Origin: Dyella sp. A6 | Lineage (GTDB): Bacteria > Pseudomonadota > Gammaproteobacteria > Xanthomonadales > Rhodanobacteraceae | NCBI RefSeq assembly: GCF_036320485.1 | Contig: NZ_CP132911.1 | Coordinates: 1,798,001 to 1,862,000, forward strand | Direction of reading: 5' to 3' | DNA: 64,000 nt | Shown here: positions 35,486-44,216 of the stretch, piece by piece | How the letters are laid out: each line of letters begins with the position of its first letter | Position numbering within the stretch: position 1 is the stretch's first letter | Made by a program: the position numbers and the translations under genes | Notes under the pieces: model-generated | The model's database searches: none | Told to the model about the DNA's origin: nothing | Seen by the model: the letters and a program-made list of their open reading frames with translations, nothing else

Positions 35486-35728
35486 ATGGCTTCTAACGAA
35501 CTCGACATGCGCCACCTGGAGGCTCCTGAACCGATGGTTCGTGCACTCGATGCTGCCAGCCGGTTGGCACCGAATGAAGTCGTGGTCATCGTAGCGCCGC
35601 GTTTTCCACGAACGTTACTGATTGAGCTTGCATACCTCGGTTTTGAGGCGGAGCCGGAAGCTCCGCAGGCTGATGGCAGCGTACGCGTAACCATCCGGTG
35701 CCCCGACGATGCGGAAGCTCAGGATTGA
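35486..35728 (+). CDS. DUF2249 family protein, second copy
   Basis: 80 residues from the ATG at 35486: LDMRHLEAPEPMVRALDAASRLAPNEVVVIVAPRFPRTLLIELAYLGFEAEPEAP. The LEAPEPM..AL and strand-loop pattern identify DUF2249 clearly. A longer frame from 35450 begins inside the regulator site and is unlikely. It stands between the exporter operon and fabA, each apparently with its own promoter. Confidence 0.8.
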   Translation: MASNELDMRHLEAPEPMVRALDAASRLAPNEVVVIVAPRFPRTLLIELAYLGFEAEPEAPQADGSVRVTIRCPDDAEAQD

Positions 35729-35925
35729 AGAATCTCCGTCGGCGGCGGTGCCATTACGTTTCCTAGTCACCACGCCATGTTGGAGCATAGTCGGCGGCCT
35801 GGAGTCCATGTCTTTGGGCTCGCGCATCGCGACGAACCGTAGCACTCGCTCTGCTCGTGCCGCACGAGAAGCGCATCACACGCACTGATTTTACTCTTCG
35901 ACTATCTCCATACGTGCGCGTTGAA

Positions 35926-35939
35926 CTGACGCGGGTCAA
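35926..35939 (+). promoter_or_regulatory. Dnr/Fnr-like site upstream of fabA-fabB
   Basis: CTGAC-GCGG-GTCAA matches the pattern with one end mismatch and is centred 62.5 nt upstream of the fabA ATG. The -10 region at 22 nt (CAAACT) is weak; a TGTAGAACT element a few nt further is an alternative. Confidence 0.5.
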
Positions 35940-35994
35940 GGGCCTCGGCGGATCAATCACGCAAACTGTAGAACTCCACAATGGCGAGCTTTCC

Positions 35995-36510
35995 ATGACC
36001 CAGCCTTCCTCCTTTGATTTTCAGGCCTTGCTCGCTTGCAGCCGAGGCGAGCTGTTCGGCGAAGATAACGCGCGATTGCCTGCACCACCAATGTTGATGT
36101 TCGATCGTATTACCAGGATCGCGGAGGACGGTGGCGCCTATGGCAAGGGTATGGTTCAAGCCGAGCTCGATATCACGCCGAGGCTATGGTTTTTCGATTG
36201 TCATTTTCACGGTGATCCGGTAATGCCGGGGTGCCTGGGTCTCGACGCGATGTGGCAGCTCTCTGGCTTCTTCCTGCCGTGGCTAGGTGAGCCTGGCCGT
36301 GGACGCGCGTTGGGCGTGGGTCAAGTGAAGTTCACAGGTCAAGTACTTCCGAGCGCGAAGTTAGTACGCTACGAAATCGACATCCGCCGAGTGATCCGAG
36401 GTCGGCTCGCGTTAGTTATCGCCGATGGAAGGACCCTCGTCGACGATCGACTCATCTATACCGCCAGGGACATGCGTGTGGGCCTGTTCCAGTCCACGGA
36501 GGGTTTCTGA
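35995..36510 (+). CDS. fabA: 3-hydroxydecanoyl-ACP dehydratase/isomerase FabA
   Basis: 171 residues, normal FabA length, from the ATG at 35995 ([22 protein letters not shown]). Active-site H70 and D84 lie in [29 protein letters not shown]. It dehydrates and isomerises the C10 intermediate, the branch point to unsaturated fatty acids. It is followed 1 nt later by fabB. It sits within the denitrification island behind a Dnr/Fnr-like site, so it may be a second copy for anoxic growth. Confidence 0.97.
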   Translation: MTQPSSFDFQALLACSRGELFGEDNARLPAPPMLMFDRITRIAEDGGAYGKGMVQAELDITPRLWFFDCHFHGDPVMPGCLGLDAMWQLSGFFLPWLGEPGRGRALGVGQVKFTGQVLPSAKLVRYEIDIRRVIRGRLALVIADGRTLVDDRLIYTARDMRVGLFQSTEGF

Positions 36511-36511
36511 C

Positions 36512-37720
36512 ATGCGCCGCGTAGTGGTGACAGGTATGGGCATCGTGTCGTGCTTAGGTGATATGGCGGACACGGTATCGCATGCATTGCAGGACCTGAG
36601 AAGCGGCATCCGAACGATTTCTGACTACGCCGTACGTGGGCTGCGCAGCCAAGTGGCGGGCATTCCGCAAGTAAACCTTGATGTCGTGATTGACCGCAAG
36701 CTGCGCCGTTTCATGGGGGATGCCGCGGCTTACGCCTACCTCGCGATGCGCTCCGCGATCGCCGATGCCGGCCTCGGGGGAGACATAGTGAGCCATCCGC
36801 GCACCGGCGTGGTGGCCGGTTCCGGCGGCGGCTCGGCGCAATGGCAGATCGAAACAGCTGACCTTCTGCGCGGGAGGGGAGTACGCAAGGTAGGTCCGTT
36901 CATGGTGCCTCGCACGATGTGCTCGACGGTATCGGCCACGCTTGCCACTGCGTTCGGCATACTCGGCCTAAGCTATTCGATCTCCGCAGCATGCGCCACA
37001 TCAGCGCACTGTATCGGTGCAGCGGCTGATCTGATTCGGCACGGTGCGCAAGATGTGGTGTTCGCTGGTGGTGGCGAAGAGGTGCATTGGGGGATGACCG
37101 CGCAGTTCGATGCGATGGGTGCGCTGTCCAGCGCTCACAACGATACGCCGGCGATGGCTTCACGGCCATACGATATCACCCGTGATGGCTTTGTCATTGC
37201 GGGTGGTGGCGGCATGCTGGTACTGGAGGACTACGAGCATGCGAGAGCACGTGGCGCGCGCATCCATGCAGAACTAGTCGGTTACGGCGTTACCTCCGAC
37301 GGTTCCGACATGGTTGTGCCCTCCGGCGAAGGCGCAGCACGCTGCATGAAGATGGCGCTGGCAAATGTTACGCATCCGGTTGACTACCTAAACACCCATG
37401 GCACTGCCACCCCACTGGGCGACATAGTGGAGCTGGCAGCTGTTCGTGAGGTTTTTAGCGACGCCGTACCGTTGCTGTCCTCGACAAAGTCGCTGACTGG
37501 CCACTCGCTCGGGGCCGCCAGTGTGCATGAGGCGATCTACAGTCTGTTGATGCTCGGTGGCGACTTCGTCGCCGGCTCCGCCAACATCGATGAACTCGAC
37601 CCAAGAGCCGCGGGCTTCCCGATCCTATACGAAAGCCGTCCGGCACGATTGACGACCGTGATGTCGAACAGCTTCGGCTTTGGAGGTACCAACGCTAGCC
37701 TAGTATTTGCCCGTGTATGA
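36512..37720 (+). CDS. fabB: 3-oxoacyl-ACP synthase I FabB
   Basis: 402 residues. Catalytic triad C161 ([10 protein letters not shown]), H296 ([11 protein letters not shown]) and H331 ([16 protein letters not shown]). The start [17 protein letters not shown] is canonical. It elongates the cis-3-decenoyl product of FabA. Co-transcribed with fabA. Confidence 0.97.
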   Translation: MRRVVVTGMGIVSCLGDMADTVSHALQDLRSGIRTISDYAVRGLRSQVAGIPQVNLDVVIDRKLRRFMGDAAAYAYLAMRSAIADAGLGGDIVSHPRTGVVAGSGGGSAQWQIETADLLRGRGVRKVGPFMVPRTMCSTVSATLATAFGILGLSYSISAACATSAHCIGAAADLIRHGAQDVVFAGGGEEVHWGMTAQFDAMGALSSAHNDTPAMASRPYDITRDGFVIAGGGGMLVLEDYEHARARGARIHAELVGYGVTSDGSDMVVPSGEGAARCMKMALANVTHPVDYLNTHGTATPLGDIVELAAVREVFSDAVPLLSSTKSLTGHSLGAASVHEAIYSLLMLGGDFVAGSANIDELDPRAAGFPILYESRPARLTTVMSNSFGFGGTNASLVFARV

Positions 37721-38117
37721 AGGCCTGTTCATAGCTGTAATGCAAACGCATGTTGTCACGATGGAATAGCCATCGGATGTAGATGCTGTGCAGTGGCCAT
37801 ATCAATCGGAAGCATTGGCTAAGGTGCAGATACAGCAGTAGTCCGCTCGTCTCCGTCAAAGGCTAGGTTTAATGTTTGATGGATGCTAAATCGTACTGAC
37901 GCCTGATTCAGATCAGGGCTCTTTTCCGTCGCGACGCGATAATCAATGGCAGGCGGACAAATAGTATGCGGATGAGCGAGAACTGACATTCCTGTCCCGA
38001 AGTGACTGCGTTCGATGGACTGGTGTCATGGGCCCAACTGTCCACTTGCGGACATGACGCCAAACTGTCCAATGCATCCGAGGCATACATCAAGATCAAA
38101 TACGACCAAGGGTAATC
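37721..38117. other. Intergenic region carrying the nirK promoter
   Basis: 397 nt without a gene. It holds the Fnr-type promoter at 37903-37943 and a predicted nirK leader of about 170 nt. I see no further recognisable element or terminator. Confidence 0.5.
37903..37943 (+). promoter_or_regulatory. Fnr-type promoter of nirK
   Basis: CTGAT-TCAG-ATCAG (37903-37916), symmetric arms, followed after 21 nt by a strong -10 GATAAT (37938-37943). Confidence 0.65.
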
Positions 38118-39227
38118 ATGATGAAAAGCGAGACACATGCTGTTTCTCTCGATGCATCCCGCAGAAGTTTTCTGGGTCATGCTGGCGCAGGACTGTTACT
38201 ACTGGGCGCAAGTGGCCTGACACTTGCCGGTCAGCCATCCGCGGCTGTTTTAACTCATGCCAGCGCACCTGGTCATGATGCAATGAGTGCCCCTGCGCTG
38301 GCAGCCCATAACACGATCATGGTGGCTGCTGACCCTGCTCAAATCCCTGCTCCAATTTCGCGTAGGCATGTGGTCCATCACGACATTACCTTAGAAGCTA
38401 AGGAAGTCCGAGCTCATCTCGCCGATGGTAGTGAGTTTGACTTCATGACCTGGAACGGCCAGATACCCGGACCGATGATCCGCGTTCGCCAAGGCGATAC
38501 CCTTACGTTAACCGTGCGTAGCGCCGAATCCAACTCGCGTCCGCACAGCGTGGACATGCATGCGATATTCGGAACCGGCGGTGGTTCGACCGCCACTCTT
38601 CTGGCACCGGGCGGTAGCCGTCAGGAGTTCTTCAAATGCATGTATCCGGGAGCCTTCATTTATCACTGTGCCGTACCCAACATGGACGAGCACATCAGTC
38701 GTGGCATGTTCGGCATGATTTTGGTCGAACCCGAAACTGGCTTGCCTCCTGTGGATCGCGAATTCTACCTCGGCCAACACGAGCTCTACACGCGCGAACC
38801 CTTCGGAGCCACCGGCCTACTGAACTTCGACTATACCTCCATGATCCGCGAGGATCCCAACTTCGTACTGTTTAACGGGAGCGTCGGTGCCCTTGTCGGA
38901 GCGAACGCTATGAAGGCGAAGGTTGGCGAAACGATCCGCGTGTTCATGGTCAGCGGCGGGCCAAATCTGGCTTCTAGCTTCCATCCGATCGGTAACGTGT
39001 GGAAGCGCTGCTGGCCGGAAGGCGCCCTGGCCAACGCACCACTGAAATATATCCAGACCCAGACTGTGCCACCCGGCAGTTGCTTCGTAGGGGACATGGA
39101 GCTTCCGATCCCAGAGACGATTAAGCTAGTTGACCATGCCCTCTCGCGTGTGGCGCGCAAAGGCCTGCTCGCTGAGATTGTGGTAGATGGGCCAGCCAAC
39201 CCAGCGGTCTACCATCCGATAAGTTGA
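38118..39227 (+). CDS. nirK: Copper-containing nitrite reductase NirK
   Basis: 369 residues with a Tat-type leader (ASRRSFLGHAGAGLLLLGASGLTLA), so the enzyme is exported folded. Type 1 copper ligands are H143, C184, H192 and M197 (RPHSVDMH, FIYHCAVPNMDEHISRGM). Type 2 ligands are H148, H183 and the histidine of KLVDHALSR. D146 and the SSFHPIG histidine are the catalytic pair. The 8-residue C-to-H spacing is of the class II type. It reduces nitrite to NO in the periplasm. No cytochrome-domain extension and no nirV are present. Confidence 0.97.
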   Translation: MMKSETHAVSLDASRRSFLGHAGAGLLLLGASGLTLAGQPSAAVLTHASAPGHDAMSAPALAAHNTIMVAADPAQIPAPISRRHVVHHDITLEAKEVRAHLADGSEFDFMTWNGQIPGPMIRVRQGDTLTLTVRSAESNSRPHSVDMHAIFGTGGGSTATLLAPGGSRQEFFKCMYPGAFIYHCAVPNMDEHISRGMFGMILVEPETGLPPVDREFYLGQHELYTREPFGATGLLNFDYTSMIREDPNFVLFNGSVGALVGANAMKAKVGETIRVFMVSGGPNLASSFHPIGNVWKRCWPEGALANAPLKYIQTQTVPPGSCFVGDMELPIPETIKLVDHALSRVARKGLLAEIVVDGPANPAVYHPIS

Positions 39228-39279
39228 GGGCTACCAATAGCTGTAAAGAAATCTCCGCCGGCTCCGGCGCTGCTTTTGA

Positions 39280-39582
39280 TGGCACATCTACCACTGGCGG
39301 TTCGAGCATGACCGTGAGGCAATGACATTGGAGGTCGAAAGTGCCATTACTCTGGACGAGCCTCATCTGCTGCGCAAAGCAGCGCTGGCTGGGCTCGGAT
39401 TGGTCTACCTGAGCGAATACGACGTCGAGGCTGATCTTGCGGCGGGTCGGCTGGAGCGCGTGCTGGAAGACTGGACACCACCCTTTGATCGGCTTGCGCT
39501 CTACTATCCCGGGCGCCGCCATGTTCCAGCACCTCTCCGAGCGTTGATCGACATGATCAAACAAGTGGACCGGAAGACGTAG
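39280..39582 (+). pseudogene. C-terminal remnant of a LysR-family regulator
   Basis: In one frame from 39280: WHIYHWRFEHDREAMTLEVESAITLDEPHLLRKAALAGLGLVYLSEYDVEADLAAGRLERVLEDWTPPFDRLALYYPGRRHVPAPLRALIDMI. This is the last third of a LysR substrate-binding domain. The upstream frame is closed by a TGA (39277) and no helix-turn-helix part exists before nirK, so only a fragment remains. Confidence 0.85.
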
Positions 39583-39693
39583 AGTCACTCGCCGATACAT
39601 GCACGGCGATGGGATCAGCGCGGGTTGTCATGGGTGGGCTGATCTCGGGGGTGCAAATTCATATGCGCCGATCTCCAAGTTGGGTTGAAGCAT

Positions 39694-41511
39694 TTACTTT
39701 CGATCGAGGCCAGACTGTCGCAATCGGCGTTCGTGGGCGTTGAGCAGATCGGCCTTGGTAAGAATGCCTTCCATATGGGATGGTTGATCCGAAGCCACAA
39801 CGATGAGGACGTCGGCGCCTGTATCTACCATGTGATCGGCTGCCTCGCGAAGTGAGTGGCTCTCGTCAACCACGATGAGTGGTCCGTGCAGCAGATCGAT
39901 CAATCGCGCATCCGCTGGCTGCAACGGATCCAGCAGTGTTCTTCGCATCAGCACACCCAACGGAGCGCCCTGATCATTAAGCACGGGGAAGCCCCCATAG
40001 CGTGCGGCAGGATCGGTGCTGATCAGCCAGCGTGCGACATCACCCACCGTCTGGCTGGCATGCAGACTTGATACGTTCCGCGTACTCACTTCACCGACCG
40101 GGATGCGATCGAGATAATCGTCGCTATATTCCGACGGTACACGCACACCGCGCCGCTCGATCTTCTCCGTCATGATCGTTCGCCGCATCAGCAGTCCGGA
40201 TACCAGATAGGCTGCCGCGCAGCCCCCCAGGAGCGGCAGCAGACTATGGGGCTGCTGCGTGGTCTCGAATGCGAATACGACCGAAGTCATGAACGCTCGG
40301 GAGGCGCCTGCGAACATCGCCGCCATGCCGATGAGCGCGGCCAAACCTGGATTCACACCAAGTCCAGGCCAATGTGTCGCTATGCAGATGCCCAGCACGC
40401 CGCCCAGCGCACCACCGATGGTGAAAAGCGGCGCCAGCGTGCCTCCGGAGGTGCCACTACCCAGTGCGATCGACCACGAGGCCAACTTGAGCAGGCATAA
40501 CGAAAACAGCACCCACAACCCCAGCCGGCCTCCGATGATGGCGTCGATGTTGGTGTAGCCCACACCCAATGTGGCCGGCATGACATAGCCAATGACGCCA
40601 ACGGCGAGTCCACCGATCGCAGGCCACCACATCCAATGAACCGGAAGCTTCTCGAACCCGTCTTCGATGGCATAGGTCAGACGCGTGACACCAATACTGG
40701 CAAACCCGACCAGACAACCGACAAGTACATAAATGCAAAGTGCCGGCAGGGTGACCAACGCCACATTGGGCATCGGGAACACCGGGGCGGACCCCAGCAG
40801 AACGTAGCGCATGCCCGTGGCCGCCACTGCGGCCAGTGCCACCGGAATGAGCGAGCGTGCACGACGCTCGAACAGAAGAAGCTCGATCGCAAGCAGCACC
40901 GAGGAGACGGGGGCAGAGAAAATCGCCGCCATACCGCCGGCCGCGCCGGCCGCCAGCAGCACTTTGCGTTCGTCTGCGCTGACGCGAAGCACCTGGCCCA
41001 TCAGCGAACCCAATGCCCCACCTGTCGCAATGATGGGCCCTTCCGCGCCAAACGGTCCGCCTGTGCCGATGGCGATGGCGGAGGAAAGCGGTTTGAGCCA
41101 TGTGATGCGGGGCGGGATGCGGCTCTCGTTGAGCAGGATTTGCTCCATCGCCTCGGGTATGCCGTGACCACGGATGGCCGTTGATCCCCAACGCGCCATA
41201 ATCCCAATGACCAAGCCACCCAAGACGGGCATCACGATGACCCAGTGACCGAGGTAAGTGGTGACCGGGGCCGCGAACGTCAGGCTGAAACGACCATAGA
41301 ACACCAGGTTGGTGATCAGTCCGATGAGCGTCACCAGTGCCCAGGCCACGCCGCTGGCGATCACACCGAGGACCAGGGCGAGAAGCGTGATGCGAAGTAC
41401 ACGTCGATCCAGCGCGCGTATCCGCCGAGGCATGCGTGCAGCGCGCAGCGAGACGTCGAGCGATGGAGCGATCGAAATGACGTCTTCCGAACGAGGGTCT
41501 CGGTGGTTCAT
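39694..41511 (-). CDS. ClcA-type chloride channel/antiporter with CBS domains
   Basis: 605 residues from the ATG at 41511. The ion-path motifs of the family are visible: GTGGPFGAEGPIIATGGALGS (GxEGP), GSGTSGGTLAPLF and GAAGGMAAIFSAPVSSVLLAIE. About ten or eleven membrane helices are followed by two CBS domains (about 465-600, VGDVARWLISTDPAARYGGFPVLNDQG and SLREAADHMVDTGADVLIVV). CBS domains usually regulate by nucleotide binding. No neighbour suggests its particular use. Confidence 0.93.
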   Translation of the reverse strand: MNHRDPRSEDVISIAPSLDVSLRAARMPRRIRALDRRVLRITLLALVLGVIASGVAWALVTLIGLITNLVFYGRFSLTFAAPVTTYLGHWVIVMPVLGGLVIGIMARWGSTAIRGHGIPEAMEQILLNESRIPPRITWLKPLSSAIAIGTGGPFGAEGPIIATGGALGSLMGQVLRVSADERKVLLAAGAAGGMAAIFSAPVSSVLLAIELLLFERRARSLIPVALAAVAATGMRYVLLGSAPVFPMPNVALVTLPALCIYVLVGCLVGFASIGVTRLTYAIEDGFEKLPVHWMWWPAIGGLAVGVIGYVMPATLGVGYTNIDAIIGGRLGLWVLFSLCLLKLASWSIALGSGTSGGTLAPLFTIGGALGGVLGICIATHWPGLGVNPGLAALIGMAAMFAGASRAFMTSVVFAFETTQQPHSLLPLLGGCAAAYLVSGLLMRRTIMTEKIERRGVRVPSEYSDDYLDRIPVGEVSTRNVSSLHASQTVGDVARWLISTDPAARYGGFPVLNDQGAPLGVLMRRTLLDPLQPADARLIDLLHGPLIVVDESHSLREAADHMVDTGADVLIVVASDQPSHMEGILTKADLLNAHERRLRQSGLDRK

Positions 41512-41773
41512 GCGCGCTGTCCCCAAAATAGCTGCGCAAGGCTACGCAAATCACTGGCCAGTAGCTTGCTGAAACCTGAATGGCATCTTGGGGCTTCCAT
41601 GTCAGTCACTAGCTTTGCAGTTTCAGTGACGTGCAGGGCGCTGCTGTCTTGCTCTCGATCGAGAGACGCGTCGGCAGAAAGAATCGACCTGCCAGCTCTC
41701 GATGTATTTGGGCCGTTGTTGCCAGAACTCGAGATGCACAGGTATTGCATCTATTGCTCCTGCTTGTCCGATA

Positions 41774-43045
41774 ACAGGCTGTCGAGAAACCTCCGCGCAT
41801 CGCCGCGGTCATAGACGCTCTCAATCACTGACCGCTTGATCCGATGCGCAGCCCCGACGTCCAGCAGCTTGGCATGTTTTCGTATGTATCGGTCGAGGAT
41901 CGCGTGCCGCCGGATCATCCGATCCGCAAACTGCGGGTGCTGGTGGACGCGATCCTGGGCGAGCTCGATACGTTGCTGGCTGCACGCTATGCCGCGGGCG
42001 GCCGCCCGTCGATACCACCCGAGCGCAACCTGCGTGCCTCGCTGCTGCAGGTGGTCTACAGCGTGCGCAGCGAGCGGCTGCTGATGGAGCAGCTCAACTA
42101 CAACCTGCTGTTCCGCTGGTTCGTGGGCCTGAACATTGACGACTCGGTGTGGGACCACTCGACGTTCTCTTTCAACCGCCAACGGCTGTTCGACGAGGCG
42201 ATCGCCCAGCACTTCTTCGAGCACACCGTGCTGTTGGCGCGGCTGCGTGATCTGGTCAGCGACGAGCACTTTTCGGTGGACGGCACGTTGCTGGAGGCGT
42301 GGGCTTCGCACAAGAGTTTCCGTCCCAAGGACGATCAGGACGGAGGCGATGGCGACAATTTTCGCGGCCAGTCGCGCAGCAACGAGACGCACGCGTCCAC
42401 CACCGATCCGGATGCCCGCTTGATCCGCAAGGGCAAAGGCAAGGAGGCCAAGCTGAGCTACCTGGCCAACAGCCTGATGGAGAACCGCCACGGCCTGGTC
42501 ATCGGCGTGGATGTCCGCCATGCCAGCGGCACCGGCGAACGCGACGGTGCCTTGGATCTGCTCACCGCGGCTGGCGTGTTGCGAGGGGCTACGCTCGGGG
42601 CCGACAAGGGCTATGACACGCAGGACTTCGTCGCAGCACTGATGGCACGGGGAGTCGTGCCGCACATCGCACGCAACACGGGTAACGGTCGACGCAGCGC
42701 CGTACCGAGCGCAGTGGCACGCACGGGTGACTACGCGATCAGCCAGAAGGTGCGTAAACGGATCGAACAGGGCTTTGGCTGGATCAAGACCATCGGCGGG
42801 CTGCGCAAGCTGCCGATGGTCGGCCTCGCCGCGGTGCGCGGCTGGGTGACCTGGACGTTTGCCGCCTATAACCTGATCCGCCTCGGCGGCATCGGCGAAT
42901 GGTGGGAGCCTTCACCAACGTGAGCGACGACAGGAGACGTGCGCCCGCAGGGCGGAAATCGCACTCCACCGCTATCGCAGTGGCCACCATGCCATAGATC
43001 GTGTCTATCAAAAGCAGTGCGGAACCCTGCTTCTCAACAGCCTGT
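41774..43045 (+). mobile_element. Complete IS5-family insertion sequence (1272 bp)
   Basis: Terminal inverted repeats begin ACAGGCTGTCGAGAA (left) and ACAGGCTGTTGAGAA (right, read inward). It is flanked by TA on both sides (41772-41773 and 43046-43047), a target duplication compatible with IS5/IS427-like elements. One transposase gene fills the element. A related left-end fragment lies at 35260. Confidence 0.88.
41844..42923 (+). CDS. IS5-family transposase
   Basis: 359 residues: MFSYVSVEDRVPPDHPIRKLR, FNRQRLFDEAIAQHFFE, SVDGTLLEAWASHKSF (first catalytic Asp), TLGADKGYDTQDFV (second Asp) and RKRIEQGFGWIKTIGGLRK (catalytic Glu and the YREK-like region). The DDE triad is complete and the frame intact, so the element may be active. 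Confidence 0.93.
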   Translation: MRSPDVQQLGMFSYVSVEDRVPPDHPIRKLRVLVDAILGELDTLLAARYAAGGRPSIPPERNLRASLLQVVYSVRSERLLMEQLNYNLLFRWFVGLNIDDSVWDHSTFSFNRQRLFDEAIAQHFFEHTVLLARLRDLVSDEHFSVDGTLLEAWASHKSFRPKDDQDGGDGDNFRGQSRSNETHASTTDPDARLIRKGKGKEAKLSYLANSLMENRHGLVIGVDVRHASGTGERDGALDLLTAAGVLRGATLGADKGYDTQDFVAALMARGVVPHIARNTGNGRRSAVPSAVARTGDYAISQKVRKRIEQGFGWIKTIGGLRKLPMVGLAAVRGWVTWTFAAYNLIRLGGIGEWWEPSPT

Positions 43046-44187
43046 TAGGTGTCCTTGACTGCCGCACTTCGCGCAGGGGCACGCAAATCTGCCATGGCGT
43101 TCGCTCCTGCCAACGACCGGCGGGTGTAGTAGGTGACCATACGATCCGTCTTCCAGCCGCCCGCCTGCTGGATCTGCGTCCCAGTCGCTCCATGCTCAGC
43201 CAGATCGTTGGCCGAGCCGATCCGCGCCGAATGCCCGCTGATGGTCCCGGCGTGCTCCAGGCCCGCCGCCTTCGCCCGCCGCCGGAAGATCCGTGCCACC
43301 TCCTGCGGCAGCATCGCCTCGGCCGGACCGCCCGTCACCTTCGGCCGCCCACCGAGCGGGCGGAAGAGGGCGCCGTCGGTGATGTTGGCCGCCGCCTGCC
43401 AGGCACGGACCCGGGCAATCGTCTCCAGGCTGACGAACCGATAGTCCGGCGCCGCGCCGTCCTGGTTCGTCTTGGAGAAAGGCACGTGCAGCGACCAGGT
43501 GTTGCGCCGACGGTTGTGGTGCAGGTGTTCGACACAAATGGCCACCAGTTCCGATTCGCGGCACAGCGTGTCCGAAGCGATCGCCAGTAGGGCCGCGTCG
43601 CGCAGGTCCCGCGGACTGTCGCTGAGTGTGGCCAGGATGGTCTCGACACCGGCGCTGTCGAGTTCGCCCGCCTGCTTGCGCGCATGGCCGCCGGTGCTTT
43701 TCAGGCGCCGGATCAGCTTCTTCCATTTGACCGGCCAGTCCGGATCCTTGGACGGACTCGGCAGGCCGGCGGCGATATGAACCAGACCGACCGTGTACAG
43801 ATAACGATCCACGGTGGCGCGCTTGCGGCCCTTGTCGATGGCCGCCGTCAGAAACGCCTCGAGTTGGTCGACGGAGGCGGGCAGGGGCGTCGCACCGGTG
43901 GCTTCGCACCAAGCCAGGTACTGGGTCCAGTCCGAGCGCACCGCCTTGACCGTCGACGGCGCGCTGCCGGCGGCAAAGTCCGAGGACCAGCTGGCCAGCC
44001 GCGCGAGCACCGCCTCGACCGAGGCGGCCAGCGCAGGACGCGGCGCGTGGATGTCCGGGGCTACCGGCGGTACCGCGGCGAGCTCCTGCAGCGCATCGAC
44101 GACACGCAGGGGCAGGGCGCTGGGTTGGGGTTTGGGGAGCAATGGAACGGAAAACCGGAATAAGGATGATTTATCCTTATAAAACAT
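43045..44187 (-). CDS. Tyrosine recombinase, chimeric at both ends
   Basis: 380 codons. Catalytic residues of the family are visible: R in LCRESELVAI, HSAR box (ISGHSARIGSANDL), W and Y in GGWKTDRMVTYYTRRSL. The first 21 residues (MFYKDKSSLFRFSVPLLPKPQ) are encoded by the terminal repeat of the Tn3 transposon that begins at 44127. The original start is separated beyond the transposon's other end (ATG at 55190, giving MPEPSALPL). The TAA stop is made from the TA target bases plus the first base of the IS5 element, so the last residues may also be lost. Activity is uncertain. Confidence 0.85.
   Translation of the reverse strand: MFYKDKSSLFRFSVPLLPKPQPSALPLRVVDALQELAAVPPVAPDIHAPRPALAASVEAVLARLASWSSDFAAGSAPSTVKAVRSDWTQYLAWCEATGATPLPASVDQLEAFLTAAIDKGRKRATVDRYLYTVGLVHIAAGLPSPSKDPDWPVKWKKLIRRLKSTGGHARKQAGELDSAGVETILATLSDSPRDLRDAALLAIASDTLCRESELVAICVEHLHHNRRRNTWSLHVPFSKTNQDGAAPDYRFVSLETIARVRAWQAAANITDGALFRPLGGRPKVTGGPAEAMLPQEVARIFRRRAKAAGLEHAGTISGHSARIGSANDLAEHGATGTQIQQAGGWKTDRMVTYYTRRSLAGANAMADLRAPARSAAVKDT
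44127..44164 (+). repeat. Left terminal inverted repeat of the transposon
   Basis: 38 bp, outer end GGGG, inner end TAAG, as in Tn3 itself. The outside five bases are GGGTT. It also encodes residues of the chimeric recombinase on the minus strand. Confidence 0.95.
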
Positions 44188-44216
44188 ATAGATAGTCGAT
44201 CATTGACCCGGCCTTC

